Source: Candidatus Cloacimonadota bacterium
Lineage (GTDB): Bacteria > Muiribacteriota > UBA6191 > JACPRK01
Reading direction: 5' to 3'
DNA length: 35,846 bases
Assembly: GCA_021772705.1 (NCBI GenBank)
Contig: JAJFLN010000729.1
Coordinates: forward strand, 1-35,846
The notes beneath the pieces are model-generated. The model worked only from the letters and a program-made list of their open reading frames with translations, was not told where the DNA came from and searched no databases. The number at the start of each line of letters is the position of its first letter. Positions within the stretch are counted from its first letter, which is position 1. The position numbers were made by a program, and so were the translations under genes. Shown in pieces: positions 16,252 through 24,243 of this stretch.

Positions 16252-17207
16252 CAACACGACTGACACAGGGTCTGATCGGTGCCGTGGCAGTGACCGTGAT
16301 CGGCTATCTGGTGATCTCCGGTAACTCGGCACCGGAGGCTTCCAGCTCGACAGTCGAGGAGATCCTCCACGGCCGGGACGGATCGATCATGGTGGTCGTT
16401 CCGGCGGCCAGGATCAGCACTGGCGATCACGAAACGCACCCGGACCTCCCGGCGGAACAGCTGGGCGACAAACCTCTCAAGCCTTACGAGGTCTTCACGG
16501 TCCGAGCAGAGCCCGGCTGGAGGCCGGGAAGCGAACCGGCGAGGACCATCGACGTCCCGGCCTTCGCCATCGACCGGTACGAGGTCAGCAACGGCCAGTA
16601 CCGGAAGTTCCTCGACTGGATCACACGAACCGGTGACCACCGGTCATGCCATCCCGATGAGGCGAAGTCGAAGGACCACACCCCCAGGTACTGGAAGGAG
16701 TTCAATCCGTTGCTGAGGGACCGGCGCTACGGGCAGACCACACCCTTCGGCTCCGAGACGTTCACGGGGAACTCGAATCCCGTGGTGGGAGTGGACTGGT
16801 TCGACGCCTTCGCCTACGCAGAGTGGGCGGGAAAGCGCCTCCCGGCGGAAGCGGAGTGGGAGCTGGCCGCCCGGGGTACTGATGGACGCCGGTGGCCCTG
16901 GGGAAGCGAGTGGCAGTGGGGGAAGGCGAACACGGGAGGAGAGAAGCGAGGTCTGGACACTGTTCCGAAGGGCAAGGAGAGAGATGGCTACATCTACTCT
17001 GCCCCCGTGGGCACCTACCCGGACGGAAGGAGCCCCTTCGGCTGTGACGATATGGCGGGAAACGTCGCCGAGTGGAGCCTGGAGCGAGCCGTCAGGGGCG
17101 GCAGTTCCCGAAGCTCTCCGAGTTCAGTTCGCTGCTCCGTCCGTTCGGTCCGTGAACCAGAGTTCCGGACGTTCACGCTGGGATTCCGCTGCGCCAGGGA
17201 TCTATGA
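16248..17207 (+). CDS. SUMF1/formylglycine-generating-enzyme-domain protein, likely non-FGE
   Basis: The product has 319 residues. An N-terminal transmembrane helix (about 8-24) anchors a periplasmic FGE-sulfatase (SUMF1) domain: FAIDRYEVSNGQYRKFLDWI, NPVVGVDWFDAFAYAEWAGK, RLPAEAEWELAARG, FGCDDMAGNVAEW, VRGGSS and LGFRCARDL. Genuine formylglycine-generating enzymes use a Cys pair next to RGGS; here that stretch is RGGSSRSSPSSVRCSVRSV, with only one Cys and not in the expected position. No sulfatase gene is present. The domain may serve as a binding or structural module, or have another oxidative role. It is translationally coupled (ATGA 16248-16251) to the haem propeller gene, so it is probably an accessory of the cytochrome module. 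Confidence 0.8.
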   Translation: MTTRLTQGLIGAVAVTVIGYLVISGNSAPEASSSTVEEILHGRDGSIMVVVPAARISTGDHETHPDLPAEQLGDKPLKPYEVFTVRAEPGWRPGSEPARTIDVPAFAIDRYEVSNGQYRKFLDWITRTGDHRSCHPDEAKSKDHTPRYWKEFNPLLRDRRYGQTTPFGSETFTGNSNPVVGVDWFDAFAYAEWAGKRLPAEAEWELAARGTDGRRWPWGSEWQWGKANTGGEKRGLDTVPKGKERDGYIYSAPVGTYPDGRSPFGCDDMAGNVAEWSLERAVRGGSSRSSPSSVRCSVRSVREPEFRTFTLGFRCARDL

Positions 17208-17444
17208 GCACTGCATCCTGTCATCCATCGGCTCGAGAGCGCACGCCATCTGCGGTCAGATCGGGTTATGACAGAGCGCGTCAAAGTCGGACCAGCAATG
17301 GCGACTGAGGTCACCGCATCTGGAGCTGGCAGAGCGATAGACTGACGATGAATCCAGAATCCGGGCTCAGGTAACCCTCTCTCATGGCCTGCGGGAGCAT
17401 GACTCCGACAGGCCGCGGAGCGACCCATCCCCAGGAGGTTGGAC

Positions 17445-19358
17445 ATGGACAGAGACTCCAGTGCGAGAACCGGTGGCGGCGTGATAGTGGGAGTGCTGGC
17501 GGCCTGGACCCTCTTCGAGTTGCTGAGCGGAGGCAAGATCTGGCATGGGTTCAGCACCGGAGGCCTCGATCAACACGTACTCCTGGGCCACGTGATCTTC
17601 GGGTTCCTGGTCATGCTGCCCGCAGTGCTGGCCGCCGGCCGGGCGGCAACAGCCGGGAGGCGTCAACACGGCAGGCTGGTGGAAGGCCTCCTTGGGCTGG
17701 CCGTGCTCAGTGCCGGTGCATCTGGCTGCTGGCTTTTCGTCAAGGGCTCCTCCGTGATGCCGACTCTGGGGCGGGACTCTCACCTGGTGACGGGGATAGG
17801 CTGCGTGCTGCTGCTGACGCTGGTCGCCATCGGCCCTCGTGGCCAGAACCTCCGCTTGGCCGGGGCCCGGTCGGGCCTCGCCTGGATCGTGCCTGTGGTG
17901 GCACTGGCGGTCCCCTTCGGAACCGTCGGCGTCACCCTCTCGGTCTGGCCCGAGGAGTCCATGGAGATTCCGTTCCCTGAGAAGTACTTTCGCCCAAGCG
18001 GACCCTTCCTTCCGGCCCGTACTCTGACCTCTCATGGTGGAGCCGTGAAGATCGAGGCGCTGGCAAACTCGCACCGCTGCGGCAAGTGCCACACCGGCAT
18101 TTACGAGCAATGGAAGTCCAGCCTTCACCGCCAGTCCACTGTCTCCAAGTGGTATCAGGCCGGGCTCAAGGCGCGTATGGAGACTGCCATGGCCAGCGGC
18201 CCCGCGGGCGCCCGGTTCTGTGGCGCTTGCCACGAACCGATCGTGACTCTGTCGGGAAACATGGACAAACGTGGTCTCGGCCCGCAGTACCCGCCGAACC
18301 TGGACCAGGGCATCAGCTGCACCCACTGTCACCGGATGACAGGGATTCGTGACACCTACGGCAATGGCAGCTACATCTACTCCGCTCACCGGCCCTACCT
18401 CTTCGAGAACTCCGACAGCCCGCTGCTCGCTTCCCTGGGACGGGGGCTCCTTCGCTCCAAGCCCGATGTTCACGCTCGGGACCTGATGCAGCCCTTCTAC
18501 AGCACCTCGGAGTCCTGTGCTACCTGTCATCAGATCTTCATGAAGACCATGTACGGAAAGCTGTTCGAGATTCAGAACGACTACAACTCCTGGAAAGCCA
18601 GCAGCTACAGCAAGGACGGCCCCAACAAGGCGATGAAGAACTGTCAGCATTGCCACATGCCTCTCGTCGAAGCGGAGGACCCGGCCTCGATCGGTGGCAA
18701 GGTCCACAGTCATCGCTTCGTCGGCGCCAACACGGCCGTTCCATTTCAGGAGAACAACCCGGACCAGCTGGCCCGAACCGAGGAGTTCCTCAAGCAGGCC
18801 TGCTACCTCAACGTCCAGGGACCCGAGAACATCGATGCCGGGGAGGAAGCTGAATTCCAGGTAGTGGTCACCAATGCAAACGTGGGACACTCCTTCCCGG
18901 GAGGAGCGACGGACATGGTGAATGCCTGGATCGAGGCCATCGCCACCGACGGTGACGGCAATCAGATCTTCGCCAGCGGCCTGGTAGATCCCGACACCCT
19001 TTACGTCGATCCCGAATCCCACCAGTATCGGACCTACCCTATCGATATCTACGGCAAGCACCTCTTCACGCGAGCCGTATGGAACATTCATGAAGTGACA
19101 GAGAGCCGCCTCATCCAGCCCAACGAGTCCGACGTCGCCCGGTTCCGTGTTCCCATAACTCCGGGGACAAAGGGGCCGATCGAGTTCCGGGCAAGGCTCC
19201 GGTTCCGCCGATCCAGCCAGCGGTTCACCGACGCCGTCTTCCCGAACACGAAGATGGTCTTGCCCATCACGGACATGGCCAGCGACTCCCTGCAGGTCTC
19301 CCTGGGCCCAGGAGACGAGCCGGGAGCCTCTTCAACAACCCAGGGCGACGCGAACTGA
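17445..19358 (+). CDS. Membrane-anchored pentahaem cytochrome c
   Basis: ATG 17445 is preceded by AGGAGG (17433-17438) at ideal spacing. The product has 637 residues. The N-terminal 170 or so residues contain about five hydrophobic segments (GVIVGVLAAWTLFELL, VLLGHVIFGFLVMLPAVLAA, LLGLAVLSAGASGCWLFV, GIGCVLLLTLVAI, LAWIVPVVALAVPFG). The periplasmic part has five CxxCH motifs: CGKCH 212, CGACH 259, CTHCH 292, CATCH 358, CQHCH 400. This resembles the cytochrome c554/NrfB-like multihaem fold. A haem-free C-terminal domain of about 200 residues follows (VVVTNANVGHSFPGGATDMV). A multi-helix anchor suggests contact with the quinone pool. It lies 237 bases downstream of the four-gene haem operon, on the same strand, and may be its electron entry or exit point; this is inferred from position. 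Confidence 0.85.
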   Translation: MDRDSSARTGGGVIVGVLAAWTLFELLSGGKIWHGFSTGGLDQHVLLGHVIFGFLVMLPAVLAAGRAATAGRRQHGRLVEGLLGLAVLSAGASGCWLFVKGSSVMPTLGRDSHLVTGIGCVLLLTLVAIGPRGQNLRLAGARSGLAWIVPVVALAVPFGTVGVTLSVWPEESMEIPFPEKYFRPSGPFLPARTLTSHGGAVKIEALANSHRCGKCHTGIYEQWKSSLHRQSTVSKWYQAGLKARMETAMASGPAGARFCGACHEPIVTLSGNMDKRGLGPQYPPNLDQGISCTHCHRMTGIRDTYGNGSYIYSAHRPYLFENSDSPLLASLGRGLLRSKPDVHARDLMQPFYSTSESCATCHQIFMKTMYGKLFEIQNDYNSWKASSYSKDGPNKAMKNCQHCHMPLVEAEDPASIGGKVHSHRFVGANTAVPFQENNPDQLARTEEFLKQACYLNVQGPENIDAGEEAEFQVVVTNANVGHSFPGGATDMVNAWIEAIATDGDGNQIFASGLVDPDTLYVDPESHQYRTYPIDIYGKHLFTRAVWNIHEVTESRLIQPNESDVARFRVPITPGTKGPIEFRARLRFRRSSQRFTDAVFPNTKMVLPITDMASDSLQVSLGPGDEPGASSTTQGDAN

Positions 19359-19364
19359 GGCGTC

Positions 19365-19387
19365 ATCTGGCCCCGGTGAGGCCAGAT
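19365..19387 (+). terminator. Terminator-like hairpin after the pentahaem gene
   Basis: ATCTGGCC-ccggtga-GGCCAGAT is a perfect 8-bp stem with a 7-base loop, six bases after the stop of the pentahaem gene. The convergent DAHP synthase gene ends about 70 bases further on. There is no strong T run. Confidence 0.55.
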
Positions 19388-19442
19388 CCACTAGGGCTTC
19401 GGTCCTGACGGCACAGTCGTCTTGCGGAAGACCTCGGATCAG

Positions 19443-19458
19443 CCGGCCCTACGGCCGG
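19443..19458 (-). terminator. Possible terminator after the DAHP synthase gene
   Basis: CCGGCC-ctac-GGCCGG forms a 6-bp GC stem directly after the stop codon of the minus-strand gene. It is short and lacks a T tract, so support is modest. Confidence 0.35.
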
Positions 19459-19459
19459 G

Positions 19460-20521
19460 TCAGGGCGTGATGGCTGCGATGCGGTTGATCCTGTCGACGA
19501 GAGCGGCGAACTCTTCCATGTTCAGACTCTGATCTCCGTCACACCAGGCGTGGGTGGGATCGAAGTGCACCTCCACCAGCAGACCGTCGGCACCGGAGGC
19601 GATGGCGGCCGCCGCCAGTGGGAGGACGTACTTCCGGAGCCCGGCTGGATGGCTCGGATCGGCGATGACCGGCAGGCCGGACCGATCCTTGAGAATCGGG
19701 ATGGCACCCACGTCGAGGGTGAATCGAGTCGACTGTTCGAAGGTCCGGATGCCTCGTTCGCAGAGGATCAGCCCGGGTGACTCGTGCCCCGCCGCCAGGC
19801 GGCCCAGCTGGATGTATTCCGCTGCCTCGAGGAACTCGTCGACCGTGGCGCCGAATCCTCGCTTCAACAGAACCGGCTTGCCCGCATCATGCCGCCCCGC
19901 CTTGTACAGGAGCGGGAAGTTGAACATGTTTCGGGAGCCGATCTGAACCACGTCGGCATGACTGGCCACCAGATCCAGTTCGGTGGTGTCCAGCACCTCC
20001 GTGACCACCGGAAGTCCCGTCAGATCCCTGGCTGCCGTGAGAGCGCGGAGACCCGCCTCGCCCAGCCCTCCGAAGGAGTAGGGTGAAGTCCTGGGCTTGA
20101 AGGCTCCACCTCGCAAGGCCAGGGCGCCGGCGTCCTTCACGGTCGCGGCGATCCGACAGACCTGTTCCACACTCTCCACGCTGCAGGGACCGGCGATTAC
20201 CACGGGCTGTCCACCGCCTATCCGTGCGCCGTTGGGGAGCGTCACGGTCCTGTCAGCATCCGGGTTGACGCAGTCGATGAGGTACTGGCCCGGCGGCAGC
20301 TGCACGATCTTCCGTACTCCCTCTCGCGCCGAGAGTTGCCGCAGGAGAGCCGGGTCGGGCGTGGACTCAGTCCTGCAAGTGACGACGCCGGACTGGTGTA
20401 CACGAACTCTCCGATCCCCTTCGAGAGACAGCCCCAGGGCTCCCAGAAGCTGCTCCAGGGACCGGGGGGCAGCGGACTCATCGAACAGGACGACCAGGCG
20501 GGTCACTCCATTGGGAATCAT
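19460..20521 (-). CDS. aroF: 3-deoxy-7-phosphoheptulonate (DAHP) synthase, type I-beta with N-terminal regulatory domain
   Basis: ATG 20521 has GAGGA about seven bases upstream. The product has 353 residues and condenses phosphoenolpyruvate with erythrose 4-phosphate, the first step of the shikimate pathway. The first 75 or so residues form a small ferredoxin/ACT-like domain (MIPNGVTRLVVLFDESA), as in Thermotoga- and Bacillus-type enzymes, where it mediates feedback inhibition. The TIM barrel carries VIAGPCSVES, LRGGAFKPRTSPYSFGGLG, QIGSRNMFNFPLL, LKRGFGATVDE, CERGIRTFE, ADPSHPAGLRKYV and VEVHFDPTHAWCDGDQSL, which include the expected metal- and substrate-binding residues. It lies downstream of pstB on the same strand but is separated by a hairpin-rich spacer, so it is probably a separate unit. 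The symbol follows common annotation of this subtype. Confidence 0.92.
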   Translation of the reverse strand: MIPNGVTRLVVLFDESAAPRSLEQLLGALGLSLEGDRRVRVHQSGVVTCRTESTPDPALLRQLSAREGVRKIVQLPPGQYLIDCVNPDADRTVTLPNGARIGGGQPVVIAGPCSVESVEQVCRIAATVKDAGALALRGGAFKPRTSPYSFGGLGEAGLRALTAARDLTGLPVVTEVLDTTELDLVASHADVVQIGSRNMFNFPLLYKAGRHDAGKPVLLKRGFGATVDEFLEAAEYIQLGRLAAGHESPGLILCERGIRTFEQSTRFTLDVGAIPILKDRSGLPVIADPSHPAGLRKYVLPLAAAAIASGADGLLVEVHFDPTHAWCDGDQSLNMEEFAALVDRINRIAAITP

Positions 20522-20580
20522 ACGGGTTTCCTCATTTCCTAAGTGCAATGCCGGTGAGATAATATGGATTTTGTTGTAGT

Positions 20581-20749
20581 GGGGCTCAGCCCCACACCCC
20601 GTTGGGGGAGCCACCTCCCCCAAACCCCCAATTGGTCTGGTGGGACTGAGAGTGCTGATGAACACTTGAATGACATACGAAAGCTTGACCTGTTCATCCG
20701 GGTCCAGGGGCCAATGGCCCCTGGCGGGAGTTCGAGGGCAGTGCCCTCG
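20581..20749. repeat. Cluster of four GC-rich hairpins (dispersed-repeat type)
   Basis: GGGGCTCAGCCCC (20581-20593); TTGGGGGAG-ccac-CTCCCCCAA (20602-20623, perfect 9-bp stem); CCAGGGGCC-aat-GGCCCCTGG (20704-20724, 9-bp stem, with the flanking T and A also able to pair differently); CGAGGGC-agt-GCCCTCG (20733-20749). The set fills the 267-base spacer between pstB and the DAHP synthase gene. The composition matches a common intergenic repeat design in environmental bacteria. It may end the pst transcript and lies upstream of the DAHP synthase gene, but no antiterminator or binding motif was recognised. Confidence 0.65.
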
Positions 20750-20788
20750 TTTTCAAACATTTCCTCCACTAATTCATGGGTATTGGGC

Positions 20789-21637
20789 CTAGCCTCTCGC
20801 GCCGCGGACGTAGGCTGCGGTCAGTTCGCACTTTGGTGATTCGAAGAAGTCCCGGCAGCGGGAGTGTTCCGCCAGATGGCCGGCGCCATCCTTCACCCAG
20901 AAAAGGGCCACGTGGTCCGCGATGCGGCGTGCTTGAGCCAGGTTGTGAGTCACGATGACCAGCGTGTAAGTCTCGCGTAAACGATGAATCAGGTCTTCCA
21001 CTACGCCGCTGGATATGGGGTCCAGGGCGCTGCAGGGTTCGTCCAGAAGGAGTACCTCGGGTCTCAGGACCAGGGCCCTGGCGATGCAGAGACGCTGCTG
21101 CTGCCCCCCGGACAACCGCAGAGCTGGCGTGTCCAGACGCGCGTGCACCTCATCCCAGAGTCCCACGGCTCGCAGGACCTCTTCCATGCGTGACTGAACT
21201 TCATGACGGTCAGAAACAGCGTGCTCCCTCAGGGGGAGCTCCAGGTTCCGCCGAATTGTCAGAGGAAAAGGATTCGGTTTCTGGAAGATCATCCCCACTC
21301 GTCGCCGCAGGGACGTGAGGTCGATCTCTGTCCCGACAAGTTCCTCTCCCACCAAGGTGGCGCTGCCGGTGACGTGGCAATCGGTAAACAGATCGGTCAA
21401 CCGGTTCAGACAGGCGAGGAAGCTGGATTTGCCGCAGCCTGAAGGCCCCACAATGGCGGTGATCTCTCCCTGCCGAATAGGGAGCGTGATGTCTCGGAAC
21501 GCCACATGTGGGCCGTATCGTAGCGTGAGTTTCCTGGTCTCGACATGAATCCGGGGCAGGATTCGCGGCGGCCGCCGGCGCTCGGCATTCGACTGCAGCG
21601 CAAGAGTCTCGGGCATTCTTTGCTTTGCGTTTCTCAT
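20789..21637 (-). CDS. pstB: Phosphate ABC transporter ATP-binding protein PstB
   Basis: ATG 21637 overlaps the pstA stop by ATGA. The frame is open about 60 codons further upstream, but that part is antisense or overlapping sequence of pstA. The product has 282 residues and hydrolyses ATP to drive phosphate import through PstCA. Motifs: Walker A VGPSGCGKSS, Q-loop region MIFQKPNPFPLTI, signature LSGGQQQRLCIARAL, Walker B VLLLDEPCSALDP, H-loop VIVTHNL. QKPNPFP is characteristic of PstB among ABC ATPases. It has an N-terminal extension of about 30 residues before the conserved THVETRKLTLRYG-like start. It is the last gene of the operon; no phoU follows, and the spacer downstream holds hairpins. 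Confidence 0.93.
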   Translation of the reverse strand: MRNAKQRMPETLALQSNAERRRPPRILPRIHVETRKLTLRYGPHVAFRDITLPIRQGEITAIVGPSGCGKSSFLACLNRLTDLFTDCHVTGSATLVGEELVGTEIDLTSLRRRVGMIFQKPNPFPLTIRRNLELPLREHAVSDRHEVQSRMEEVLRAVGLWDEVHARLDTPALRLSGGQQQRLCIARALVLRPEVLLLDEPCSALDPISSGVVEDLIHRLRETYTLVIVTHNLAQARRIADHVALFWVKDGAGHLAEHSRCRDFFESPKCELTAAYVRGARG

Positions 21638-22476
21638 GTCCGTATCCGCCTCCGTAGCCAGACATTGGCCATGAGAGAGGCCGTGAGGTTGATGCCAATG
21701 AGAAGCGCCACGAGTACGAGGGCTGATGCGTGGGAGTTGCCGTCCCCGCCAGGGACGTTCATCGACAGGTCGTAGATGTGCACCGAGAGAGTTCTGCCGG
21801 AGTCGAAGATGCTGGTGGGCCATCGGCTCACGTAGCCACTGGTGAAGAGCAGAGCTGCCGTTTCGGCCAGAGCGCGACCGATGCCGAGCACGAGTCCCAC
21901 CAGCAACCCTGGAGTGGCGGCCGGCAGCAGCAGGTGCACCAGGGTTGAAGTACGGGACATTCCGAGGGCCGCAGCCGCGTGGCGGTACTCAACCGGAACC
22001 GATCGCAGCCCCTCCTCTGTAGAGCGAATCACGAGTGGCAGTGCCATGCAGGCCAGGGTCAGTCCGCCGGAGGCGATCGAGAACCCCATTCCGAGAGCCC
22101 GGCAGAAGAGGGCATTGCCAAAGAGGCCGAACACGATGGAGGGAATACCGGCCAGGACGTCCAGGCTCGCACGGATCAGCCGCGTCGCTCTCCGGCCCTC
22201 GGAGCCATACTCGGATAGAGCCACTGCGGCGCCCACGCCTATGGGAACGGCCACGGTCATGCAAACGCCGAGGATCAGGACCGTCGAGACAAGGATGGGA
22301 GCGATCCCTCCCTGGCGCCCAGCGTCGATAGGGGAGCCCAAGAGGAAATTCAGGTCCACTCGCCGGAACCCATGTCCCATTACGTCGAATAGTATCCAGC
22401 CAGCAATAGCGAGCACCATGAAGGCGGAGCACCAGCAAGCCAGCTCCAGGAGGCGATCCGTTCGAGACTCACGCAT
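21634..22476 (-). CDS. pstA: Phosphate ABC transporter permease PstA
   Basis: ATG 22476 is preceded by GGAGGG five bases upstream and overlaps the end of pstC by 8 bases. A longer in-frame start (22515) would lie inside pstC and is less likely. The product has 280 residues and six predicted transmembrane helices. It carries the inner-membrane permease core with the EAA-loop stretch AAALGMSRTSTLVHLLLPAA, VLAGIPSIVFGLFGNALF (PstA-type IPSIVFGL) and ALAETAALLFTSGY. It pairs with PstC to form the phosphate channel. Tight coupling to both neighbours shows one transcript. Confidence 0.92.
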   Translation of the reverse strand: MRESRTDRLLELACWCSAFMVLAIAGWILFDVMGHGFRRVDLNFLLGSPIDAGRQGGIAPILVSTVLILGVCMTVAVPIGVGAAVALSEYGSEGRRATRLIRASLDVLAGIPSIVFGLFGNALFCRALGMGFSIASGGLTLACMALPLVIRSTEEGLRSVPVEYRHAAAALGMSRTSTLVHLLLPAATPGLLVGLVLGIGRALAETAALLFTSGYVSRWPTSIFDSGRTLSVHIYDLSMNVPGGDGNSHASALVLVALLIGINLTASLMANVWLRRRIRT

Positions 22477-23326
22477 CGATTCCCTCCGGAGAGAGGACTT
22501 CGGCCAAGGCGACAAGCCCTGTTACGATCAAGGCCAGCAGCAGTCCCGTCGCGAAGAGCGACGAACGGTGAAGGTCCATGGCATAGGCCATCTCCAGGGC
22601 TATGTTGGCCGTGAGGGTCCTCACGGGGTCGAGGAGGCTTTCGGGAGTGCGTACCACGTTGCCGCAGACCATCAGGGCGGCCATGGTCTCGCCCAGGGCT
22701 CGTGCCGTGGCCAGCAGGACCGCCGTGAAGATCCCGGAGCTGGCCGCCGGAAGGATGACCCCCCGCAAGGCTCCCCAGCGCGTCATCCCCAGCGCGGCTG
22801 CCCCCCTCGAGTAATCGGCGGGGACGCTCTCCAGGGCGGCGTCCACCAGCAGGGCGATGGTCGGCAGAACCATGATTGCCACCACCAAGATCCCCGCGAG
22901 TACGCTCGCTCCGGGTGGACGAATGCGGGCGATGAGCGGCACGAGTACGACCAGCCCCCAGAAGCCATAGACGACGGAGGGGAGCCCCGCCAGGAGTTCC
23001 AGAATCCGCCGAAGGAGCTTGCCCAGCGGGCGGGGAGCGTAGCAGCGGCAGAACAGCGCCGACAGGAGGCCGATCGGTGTCGCCAACAGGAGCGCCCCAG
23101 CCGTGACGGTGAGAGTGCCTGCAATCATGGGCCAGAGGCCAAACTGCCCGCTCGTCGGTCGCCACGCACTGTCGGTCAGCAGGCGGCCCGCACCCGTCGT
23201 TCGCAGGAGAGGAAGCGACTCATGCACGAGATACAGGATGACGAGCAAGAGCAGCGTGCCGGCCAGGATCGCGCAGCCCTTCACGAGGACACCCAGCAGT
23301 TGATCCGTCTTTCGATTTCGGTTCAC
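22469..23326 (-). CDS. pstC: Phosphate ABC transporter permease PstC
   Basis: Start GTG 23326 lies two bases after the pstS stop. The product has 285 residues and six predicted transmembrane helices. LLLATPIGLLSALFCRCYAP, LELLAGLPSVVYGFWGLVVL, the EAA loop AAALGMTRWGALRGVILPAA and TARALGETMAALMVCGN are typical PstC motifs. The periplasmic loop before the second helix (SAWRPTSGQFGLWPMIAG) is also characteristic. It forms the transmembrane channel with PstA. Confidence 0.92.
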   Translation of the reverse strand: MNRNRKTDQLLGVLVKGCAILAGTLLLLVILYLVHESLPLLRTTGAGRLLTDSAWRPTSGQFGLWPMIAGTLTVTAGALLLATPIGLLSALFCRCYAPRPLGKLLRRILELLAGLPSVVYGFWGLVVLVPLIARIRPPGASVLAGILVVAIMVLPTIALLVDAALESVPADYSRGAAALGMTRWGALRGVILPAASSGIFTAVLLATARALGETMAALMVCGNVVRTPESLLDPVRTLTANIALEMAYAMDLHRSSLFATGLLLALIVTGLVALAEVLSPEGIDA

Positions 23327-23328
23327 TC

Positions 23329-24183
23329 TCAGGGCCGTATCGGCACGAAGGCCAGTCCCGCCACCAGGTCGGCCACCTCGGCAGAGCGGGCGAAGTCGAT
23401 GAAGCTCTTCGCCAGTCCTTCCGGGGGAAGGCTACTGACGAGGTTCAACCGGCGCGACAGAGGGAAACGGCCCTGTTGCAGACTCGATACGGAGGCCTCC
23501 ACTCCCCCCATCGGCAGCAACCTGATGGAGACACCTCGAGCGGCATCGGTCTCCGCCGTTCCGATGGAGACATAGCCCAGGGCTCCTGGAAGTCCGGCCA
23601 CCGTCTTGACGCCTTGCTCGTTGTCGCCAATAACGACGTCAGCTCGTATCTCGGAGTTCTCCAGGCCAAAGTGGGAGAGGAACAACTCCAACGTGGACCG
23701 GCCCTCGGCTTTGTTGACCACGGTGATCGTCCGATCCTCTCCGCCGACGTGGGACCAGTTTCTGATCTGCCCCCGATAGATCGCGACGACTTGCTCGTCC
23801 GAGAGCTCCGTCACGGGATTGGCCCGATTCACGATGAGAGCGATTCCATCCCCGGCGATGGTGAAGGCCAGCAAGTCGGACTCCGAGGTCTTCAGGTCGC
23901 GGGACACCATCCCGATGTCGGCAACTCCGCTGCGTGCGTCGGCGATGCCTCGTGCCGACCCTCCTGTCTGAACGTCGATGCGGACTCCGGGATGCTGATC
24001 TTCGTAACGGCGAGCGATCTCCGTCGCGAGAGGAGCAACCGTGCTCGAGCCAGTCAATGTCAGCCTGTTCGCGGACTGTGATGTGACCCGAGACTGGCCG
24101 CAACTTGCCACCAGCAGAGACAGCAGGCCCAGGGCCAGGAGGAGCCCATGTCGCGGATTCGTCTGTGCGATGTTCTCGTTCAT
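23329..24183 (-). CDS. pstS: Phosphate-binding lipoprotein PstS
   Basis: The product has 284 residues from ATG 24183, with a purine-rich AGGAAA upstream. The N-terminus has a lipoprotein signal, LLSLLVASC (lipobox around VASC), so it is probably tethered in the periplasm. Phosphate-contact regions are visible: LTGSSTVAPLATEIA, TGGSARGIADARSGVADIGM and NKAEGRSTLELFL; ALGYVSIG follows. It belongs to the shorter PstS-like group (about 280 residues) common outside enterobacteria. It delivers phosphate to PstCA and sits between the porin and permease genes. A 60-base spacer with a short CTCTC/GAGAG stem (24214-24226) separates it from the porin gene. Confidence 0.9.
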   Translation of the reverse strand: MNENIAQTNPRHGLLLALGLLSLLVASCGQSRVTSQSANRLTLTGSSTVAPLATEIARRYEDQHPGVRIDVQTGGSARGIADARSGVADIGMVSRDLKTSESDLLAFTIAGDGIALIVNRANPVTELSDEQVVAIYRGQIRNWSHVGGEDRTITVVNKAEGRSTLELFLSHFGLENSEIRADVVIGDNEQGVKTVAGLPGALGYVSIGTAETDAARGVSIRLLPMGGVEASVSSLQQGRFPLSRRLNLVSSLPPEGLAKSFIDFARSAEVADLVAGLAFVPIRP

Positions 24184-24243
24184 GATGGCGAGTTTCCTTT
24201 CCTGGCATCAGGTCTCTCGAGGAGAGGTCGAGATGGATGCAAC

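Noticed and set aside
17382..19091. 569-codon minus-strand frame opposite the pentahaem gene
   Set aside because: The plus strand has five CxxCH motifs and a perfect ribosome site; the antisense frame has no recognisable domain.
21842..23575. 577-codon plus-strand frame opposite pstA and pstC
   Set aside because: Composition is low-complexity Arg/Gln/Gly; the minus strand encodes unmistakable permeases.
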